Shown here one piece after another: positions 1-5,807 of a DNA stretch of 5,807 bases; positions within the stretch are counted from its first letter, which is position 1, and every line of letters starts with the position of its first letter. Location: the NCBI GenBank assembly GCA_024636105.1, contig JAGXHO010000202.1, positions 1-5,807 of the forward strand, read 5' to 3'. Source of the stretch: Trueperaceae bacterium (lineage in GTDB: Bacteria; Deinococcota; Deinococci; Deinococcales; Trueperaceae). Below the pieces are notes generated by a model that saw only the letters and a program-made list of their open reading frames with translations, was not told the DNA's origin and ran no database searches. A program made the position numbers and the translations under genes.

Positions 1-105
1 CGCGCCGGCCGAGGTCGCGCCGGCCGAGGTCGCGCCGGCCGAGGTCGCGCCGGTCGAAGCCACGCCGCCCGAAGCCACGCCGACCGAGACCGCGCCGTTC
101 GACCC
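1..105 (+). repeat. 15-bp tandem repeat coding a pentapeptide linker in DnaX
   Basis: Three identical copies of cgcgccggccgaggt (1-15, 16-30, 31-45) are followed by four degenerate copies (46-60, 61-75, 76-90, 91-105). Being 15 bp, the unit keeps the dnaX frame and encodes APAEV, drifting to APVEA, TPPEA, TPTET and APFDP. It makes a flexible Pro/Ala/Glu linker before the DnaX C-terminal domain. The array may extend to the left of the window. The identical copies on the left and decayed copies on the right suggest recent expansion by slippage. Confidence 0.9.
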
Positions 106-445
106 GCGTCCCTCAGCGCGCGGCGCTCGACCCGCGCGCGACGCATCGAGCGCTCGGCCCCGGTTCACCTGGCACGCCGCCCTGACGCAAGCGCCGACGC
201 AGCTCAAGGCTTTCCTGCTTCCCGCAGCGGCCGAACTGAGCGAGGAGCGCCTGACCTTGCGCTTCGACGAGCGCCACGCCTTCCACCACGGTCAGCTGCG
301 CCGCCGCGAGCGCGAAGCGATCGCCGTCGTCGACGCGCAGGGCGGCGCGCACTTGACGGTGGTGATCGAGGGCCCGGCGGGGCGCTCGGAGCATCCGCCG
401 CGCGGCGGCAGCGAACCCGGGGGTCCACCCACAAAAAAAGCGTGA
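1..445 (+). CDS. dnaX: DnaX C-terminal part, zero-frame (gamma-like) product, 5' end outside window
   Basis: This is the end of the DNA polymerase III tau/gamma subunit, the ATPase that opens and loads the beta clamp. The reading frame starts at base 2, and only about 147 residues lie in the window, so the AAA+ ATPase part is missing. Residues 1-35 are a Pro/Ala/Glu pentapeptide-repeat linker. After it comes a compact domain starting near FTWHAAL, with AFLLPAAAEL, LTLRFDERHAFHHGQL and VVIEGP. This is the pattern of the DnaX oligomerisation/C-terminal domain as I remember it from Thermus and Deinococcus proteins. The frame stops at TGA 443-445, directly after two Lys codons in an A7 run, giving a product that ends TKKA. 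The coding signal then continues in the -1 frame (see 439-1017), so this is read as the short gamma-type form. An A7 sequencing error that hides one continuous tau ORF is the main alternative. Confidence 0.85.
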   Translation, partial: APAEVAPAEVAPAEVAPVEATPPEATPTETAPFDPRPSARGARPARDASSARPRFTWHAALTQAPTQLKAFLLPAAAELSEERLTLRFDERHAFHHGQLRRREREAIAVVDAQGGAHLTVVIEGPAGRSEHPPRGGSEPGGPPTKKA

Positions 446-474
446 CGGGGTCGGCGGCAGCGTCGGCGGCCCCG
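419..474 (+). promoter_or_regulatory. dnaX recoding cassette: SD-like element, A7 slip site, hairpin
   Basis: Three parts are visible. GGGGGT (419-424) can pair with the 16S anti-SD CCUCC region with one G-U wobble and lies 8 nt before the slip site. The slip site is A AAA AAA (433-439), phased in the zero frame as ACA AAA AAA GCG TGA, so both tRNALys can re-pair after a -1 slip. From 446 to 474 a hairpin forms: 8 pairs (446-453 with 467-474, one G-U), a G-G mismatch (454/466), 4 pairs (455-458 with 462-465, one G-U) and a 3-nt AGC loop. The spacer from slip site to stem is 6 nt. The same parts drive the E. coli dnaX -1 frameshift, and Thermus dnaX is known to use transcriptional slippage on an A run. 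Either mechanism could act here: one extra A in the mRNA also gives the -1 frame. Confidence 0.7.
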
Positions 475-1017
475 GGCCCCAGCGCATCGCCGAGCCCGGT
501 GACGAGCCCCGCTTTCGCCCCGGCACCCGCGCCGCGCGTGGCCCAGAACCCGCCCGTGGTCGACGCGCCGCGCGTGGCCGACGGGACGCCCGAGGCGAGC
601 GACGGCACTCCGCGGCCGACGCCCCCCGACGCCGTAGCGACGACCATCGAGGAGTTGCCGGCCGGCTTCTGGGACGACGAGGGGCCGGGCGCCGCACCCC
701 TCGCGATCGCCGCGGACCGCGACGCCCAGACCGAGGGAGCCGCGGTGGCGCAGGCGGTGCCGCCACCGACGCCGCCCCGCGCGCCGACGTCGCCCCCAGC
801 TACCGCCCACGCGCCCGGCAGCCCTCCGGCGCTGGCCTCGCTGCACGGCCTGGCGCTCTTGCAAGCGGTCTTCCCGGGCCGCGTCGTGAAGGTCGAACGC
901 GCCGCGACCGCGGACGGCGACGCCGTGCCCGACGAGGCGTCGGTCGCCGATCCGATCGAAGCTCCCGACGACGATCCCGATCCCGGCGCCGACGCGCCGC
1001 TTCCACGCACCCCCTAG
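439..1017 (+). CDS. dnaX: DnaX tau-specific C-terminal extension, read in the -1 frame after the A7 slip site
   Basis: After a -1 shift at 433-439 translation goes on as TKK-SVTGSAAAS and adds about 192 residues, ending at TAG 1015-1017. Third codon positions are overwhelmingly G/C throughout, so the frame is used. Residues up to about nt 650 are a Pro/Ala/Ser-rich linker. There is a short conserved-looking patch EELPAGFWDDEG (about 649-684), a second Pro/Ala linker, then a helix-plus-strand motif LHGLALLQAVFPGRVVKVE (841-897) and an acidic Asp/Pro-rich tail. The FPG-x-VV-x-V pattern resembles the extreme C-terminus of many full-length DnaX proteins, which is why I assign this to tau and not to a separate gene. 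In the replisome, tau-specific regions contact the polymerase and helicase; that role here is inferred. An alternative is a separate protein started at GTG 442, which overlaps the zero-frame stop (GTGA), but no SD sits at a usable distance from it. Confidence 0.75.
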   Translation, partial: SVTGSAAASAAPGPSASPSPVTSPAFAPAPAPRVAQNPPVVDAPRVADGTPEASDGTPRPTPPDAVATTIEELPAGFWDDEGPGAAPLAIAADRDAQTEGAAVAQAVPPPTPPRAPTSPPATAHAPGSPPALASLHGLALLQAVFPGRVVKVERAATADGDAVPDEASVADPIEAPDDDPDPGADAPLPRTP

Positions 1018-1021
1018 GAGG
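1015..1021 (+). promoter_or_regulatory. Ribosome binding site of ybaB
   Basis: TAGGAGG is a nearly perfect Shine-Dalgarno sequence, 5 nt before ATG 1027. Its first three bases are the TAG stop of the tau reading frame. Ribosomes that finish tau therefore end on the ybaB SD, which favours coupled translation. It is the strongest SD seen at any start in the window. Confidence 0.85.
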
Positions 1022-1026
1022 GACCC

Positions 1027-1338
1027 ATGAACGTCCAGAAGCTCATGAAGGAAGCCCAGCGCGCCCAGAAGAAGATGGCCGAGGCGCAGGAGCGCCTCGC
1101 CGCGCTCGTCGTCGAAGGGAGCGCCGGCGGCGGCCTGGTCAAAGCGACCGCGAACGGCGAGGGCACGATCACCAAGGTCGTGATCGACCCCGGTGCAATC
1201 GATCCGGACGATCTGAGCCTGCTCGAGGACCTGGTCGTCGCCGCGATCGCGGACGCCCAGCGCCAGGCCAAAGAGGTGCACGAGCGCGAGATGGGGTCGG
1301 CGATGGGCGGCCTCGGCGGCATGCCCGGGATGTTCTGA
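1027..1338 (+). CDS. ybaB: YbaB/EbfC family nucleoid-associated DNA-binding protein
   Basis: This is a 103-residue protein, the usual family length. YbaB/EbfC proteins form dimers that bind DNA, coat the nucleoid and affect gene expression. Visible features are an N-terminal amphipathic helix (MNVQKLMKEAQRAQKKMAEAQ, residues 1-21), a beta region containing GSAGGGLVKATANGEGTITKVVIDP (31-55), a helix around DDLSLLEDLVVAAIADAQRQAKEV (61-84), and the Gly/Met-rich tail GGLGGMPGMF typical of the family. ATG 1027 is fixed by a strong SD and by the family N-terminus. The gene lies between dnaX and recR with a 9-nt gap upstream and a 4-nt gap downstream, the order found in many bacteria, so co-transcription is near certain. 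Nothing looks truncated. Confidence 0.95.
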   Translation: MNVQKLMKEAQRAQKKMAEAQERLAALVVEGSAGGGLVKATANGEGTITKVVIDPGAIDPDDLSLLEDLVVAAIADAQRQAKEVHEREMGSAMGGLGGMPGMF

Positions 1339-1342
1339 GCGC

Positions 1343-1942
1343 GTGCGCTTCCCCGCCCCGCTCGTCACGCTGATCCGGGAACTCGGGCGGCTGCCGGGGA
1401 TCGGCCCCAAGTCCGCGCAGCGCCTCGCGTTCCACCTGTTCAACCGCTCCGAGGGCGACGTCGAGGCGCTCGCGCGAGCCTTGCTCGACGCCAAGCGCGG
1501 CCTCGACCGCTGCCCGCGCTGCGCGCACGTCAAGGAGCGAGAGTCGCCGCTGTGCGCCGTCTGCGAGGACCCGCGCCGCGACGCCAAGGTCCTGTGCGTG
1601 GTCGAACAGCCCGCCGACGTGCTCGCGATCGAGCGCTCAGGCGAGTACCAGGGGCTCTATCACGTGCTGCACGGGTCGCTCTCCCCCATGCACGGCGTCG
1701 GACCGGACGAGCTGACGCTCGATCTGTTGTGGCCTCGGCTCGCCGATGGCGTCGAAGAGCTCGTGCTCGCCACCTCGACCACCGTCGAGGGCGAAGCGAC
1801 CGCGATGTACGTCGCTCGCTCGGCTCAGGAGCAGGGCCTCCGAACGTCGCGCATCGCGTACGGTTTGCCCGTGGGTGGCGACCTGGAGTACGCCGACGAG
1901 GTCACGCTCGGGCGCGCCATCGCGCACCGTCGACCGCTCTAG
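1343..1942 (+). CDS. recR: Recombination mediator RecR
   Basis: RecR works with RecO (and RecF) to load RecA on SSB-coated single-stranded DNA at gaps and breaks. At 199 residues it has normal family length with all expected parts: an N-terminal helix-hairpin-helix with LPGIGPKSAQRLAFHLF (17-33), a four-cysteine zinc motif (Cys57, Cys60, Cys71, Cys74), a Toprim domain from about residue 82 (CVVEQP with Glu88, then ERSGEYQGLYHVLHGSLSPM), and a conserved C-terminal GLPVGGDLEYADEVTLGRA (174-192). The start is GTG 1343, only 4 nt after the ybaB stop. The best SD-like element, GGGA at 1327-1330, is too far away to be strong, so translation is probably coupled to ybaB. Many homologs have a longer tail; this one ends right after the conserved core. 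Its partner recO is 3.3 kb downstream. Confidence 0.97.
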   Translation: MRFPAPLVTLIRELGRLPGIGPKSAQRLAFHLFNRSEGDVEALARALLDAKRGLDRCPRCAHVKERESPLCAVCEDPRRDAKVLCVVEQPADVLAIERSGEYQGLYHVLHGSLSPMHGVGPDELTLDLLWPRLADGVEELVLATSTTVEGEATAMYVARSAQEQGLRTSRIAYGLPVGGDLEYADEVTLGRAIAHRRPL

Positions 1943-1958
1943 CGTCCGCTATGACCCC

Positions 1959-1986
1959 TTGACGTAGCGAAGCCCGTCCATATAAT
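1959..1986 (+). promoter_or_regulatory. Sigma-70-type promoter for topA
   Basis: TTGACG (1959-1964, five of six consensus bases) is followed by a 16-nt spacer and a perfect TATAAT (1981-1986). A transcript would start near 1993, giving a leader of about 22 nt before GTG 2015 that includes the GGAAGGA ribosome site. The element occupies the only real intergenic gap of the window (1943-2014) and stands out by its AT content. The first ATG of the longest topA ORF (1985-1987) overlaps the -10 box, so it would be absent from this transcript. Confidence 0.85.
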
Positions 1987-1998
1987 GACCGCCGTTTC

Positions 1999-2005
1999 GG
2001 AAGGA
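1999..2005 (+). promoter_or_regulatory. Ribosome binding site deciding the topA start
   Basis: GGAAGGA lies 9 nt before GTG 2015, a workable Shine-Dalgarno spacing. It sits downstream of the alternative ATG 1985 and so cannot serve it. Together with the promoter it supports GTG 2015 as the start. Confidence 0.75.
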
Positions 2006-2014
2006 CGTGATTCG

Positions 2015-4935
<2,921 letters not shown>

Positions 4936-4939
<4 letters not shown>

Positions 4940-5259
4940 CGGCGGAGGGCGACGCGACCCGCACCGCCGTCGGTGCTCCGGTCTCCGTGACCGGCCTGGC
5001 GCGCGCCGCCGGCGAGGCCGGCGCTCCGGTTCCCGGCCGCCCGTGGGTGGCCGCGCGCCTCGAACGGGCGACGACCTGGACGCTGGAGCGATCGCGCTGG
5101 CTGCTCGCGCTCGACGCTGCGGTGATCGTCGACCTCCCCTACGGCGACTTCCGGGTGCTGCAGCGCGGCGACGCGCTCGAGCTCCCTGCCGGCTCGGCGG
5201 TGGCGGTGCAACCGGTCAAGGAGGCCGCGACGCTGCTCTGGCACGACGATCGCGCGTAG
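4936..5259 (+). CDS. Small unrecognised protein, faintly cupin-like
   Basis: I do not recognise this 107-residue protein. Its GTG start overlaps the topA TGA stop (GTGA), and no clear SD precedes it, so translation by re-initiation after topA is likely. GTG 4987 (residue 18) is a possible alternative start. Residues 1-35 are Ala/Gly-rich and weakly constrained in appearance. The core from WVAARLERATTWTLERSRWL (37-56) looks structured, and the C-terminal part, with YGDFRVLQRGDALELPAGSA (129-bp downstream half of the gene), has the strand-Gly-Asp-strand-Pro-Ala-Gly rhythm of a cupin beta barrel. The usual metal-binding histidines are missing. There is no signal peptide or membrane segment. Codon third positions are G/C rich as in its neighbours, supporting a real gene. 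Its place between topA and recO, with an 8-nt gap to recO, suggests one transcript, but gives no function. Confidence 0.75.
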
Positions 5260-5262
5260 ACT
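5257..5262 (+). promoter_or_regulatory. Possible -10 box (TANNNT) for a leaderless recO transcript
   Basis: TAGACT ends 5 nt before GTG 5268, so a transcript would begin at or within a base or so of the start codon. TANNNT motifs at this distance mark leaderless genes in Deinococcus species. There is no usable Shine-Dalgarno before this GTG and no clear -35 box. The motif overlaps the TAG stop of the preceding gene, so it could be chance. Confidence 0.35.
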
Positions 5263-5267
5263 GGGGC

Positions 5268-5807
5268 GTGCGCCGCACCCAAGTTCGCGACGCCATCGTC
5301 CTCCGCCGGAGCCCGCTGCCGAGCGGCGACGTGGTCGCCACCCTGCTTTCGCCCAGCGGCACGTGGCGCGCGGTCGTGCGCAAGGGGCGCCTGCCGGGCG
5401 GCAACCTCGCCCGGCTCTCGCTGTTCCACGACGTCACCGTGCAGTACTGGCGCCGCAACGACGACGACCTGGCGCTCATCACGCAGGTCCAGCTCAACGG
5501 AGCGCTGTCCGGCCTGACGCGCCCCGAGGCCTACCCGTACGCGCATCTGCTCGCCGAGTTGACCGATGCGCTCACGGTCGACCACCCCGTGAGCGACCGC
5601 TGGTACGCGCTCCTGGCGAGCGGGCTGCGCGGCCTCGATGCCCACTTCGACCCCGAGGCGGTCGGGCTGGCGTACGCCTGGCGCCTGATCGCGACCGCCG
5701 GGCTGGCGCCCGCCGTCGGCCGCTGCGCCCGTTGCGGCGCGCCGCCCGACCGGCTCGACGTCGCCGATGGGACGGCGCGCTGCGCGGAGCACGGCGCGGA
5801 CCACGAG
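5268..5807 (+). CDS. recO: DNA repair protein RecO, 3' end outside window
   Basis: RecO anneals complementary single strands and, with RecR, displaces SSB so that RecA can load. The frame is open from GTG 5268 to the window edge, 180 residues, so the last part is missing (the family is about 220-250). Residues 1-80 fit the N-terminal OB fold (RDAIVLRRSPLPSGDVVATL, WRAVVRKGRL, LSLFHDVTVQYW). Residues 88-145 are the helical part (YPYAHLLAELTDAL, LASGLRGLDAHFDPEAVGLAYAWRL), followed by a zinc-binding motif with Cys153, Cys156, Cys172 and probably His175. By memory the order and phrases match Deinococcus radiodurans RecO closely. The start gives the correct family N-terminus and is 8 nt after the preceding stop. 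The lack of an SD agrees with leaderless or coupled translation. Confidence 0.92.
   Translation, partial: MRRTQVRDAIVLRRSPLPSGDVVATLLSPSGTWRAVVRKGRLPGGNLARLSLFHDVTVQYWRRNDDDLALITQVQLNGALSGLTRPEAYPYAHLLAELTDALTVDHPVSDRWYALLASGLRGLDAHFDPEAVGLAYAWRLIATAGLAPAVGRCARCGAPPDRLDVADGTARCAEHGADHE

Noticed and set aside
421..430. Small hairpin GGG-TCCA-CCC just before the A run as a stimulator
   Set aside because: Only three pairs; it overlaps the SD-like element and would be unwound by the ribosome on the slip site, so the downstream stem is the better candidate.
442..1017. Independent gene starting at GTG 442
   Set aside because: No SD lies at a usable distance, the sequence begins within a low-complexity linker, and its end carries a DnaX-like motif; a tau extension fits better, though re-initiation at GTGA is not excluded.
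292..1587. A 431-codon open frame on the - strand opposite dnaX, ybaB and recR
   Set aside because: It spans three recognised genes in antisense and shows low-complexity Arg/Gly/Ala composition; it is a high-GC shadow.
1943..1958. Terminator between recR and topA
   Set aside because: The 16 bases before the -35 box contain no inverted repeat followed by a T run.

Overview
The window is a compact, very GC-rich bacterial segment with every gene on the + strand and almost no intergenic space. It reads as chromosomal DNA replication, recombination and repair housekeeping from the Deinococcota. As far as I can judge from remembered family sequences, RecR, RecO and the DnaX C-terminal domain look most like Deinococcus-type proteins, so a Deinococcus or Truepera relative is likely. 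That placement is an inference from memory, not from a search.

Layout: (1) bases 1-445 are the 3' end of dnaX (DNA polymerase III clamp-loader subunit), which enters from the left through a 15-bp coding repeat. (2) At a run of seven A's (433-439) the dnaX reading frame ends at once in TGA, while high-GC coding sequence continues in the -1 frame to 1017 and ends in a DnaX/tau-like C-terminal motif. An SD-like element, the A7 slip site and a strong hairpin 6 nt downstream together look like a recoding cassette. It would make a short gamma form in the zero frame and a long tau form after a -1 shift. (3) ybaB (nucleoid-associated protein, 1027-1338) and recR (1343-1942) follow closely, in the common dnaX-ybaB-recR order. 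(4) A near-consensus promoter (1959-1986) separates recR from topA (2015-4939). It overlaps the upstream ATG of the longest topA ORF, so the real start is probably GTG 2015. (5) TopA lacks zinc fingers. It has four glycine-rich C-terminal repeats, a Lys/Ala-rich histone-H1-like linker, and a terminal domain that resembles sigma-factor region 4. (6) A 107-aa unrecognised protein (4936-5259, faintly cupin-like) overlaps the topA stop by 4 nt. (7) recO begins at 5268, directly after a TANNNT box placed as in leaderless Deinococcus genes, and runs off the right edge.

Functionally the genes fit one theme: replisome assembly (DnaX), nucleoid structure (YbaB), relief of negative supercoils (TopA) and RecOR-mediated loading of RecA. 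Transcription is probably two units: the dnaX-ybaB-recR operon, and topA-orf-recO from the promoter at 1959-1986 with possible extra initiation at recO. I saw no tRNA, rRNA, CRISPR array, insertion sequence or clear intrinsic terminator, and no gene-free stretch above 300 bases.
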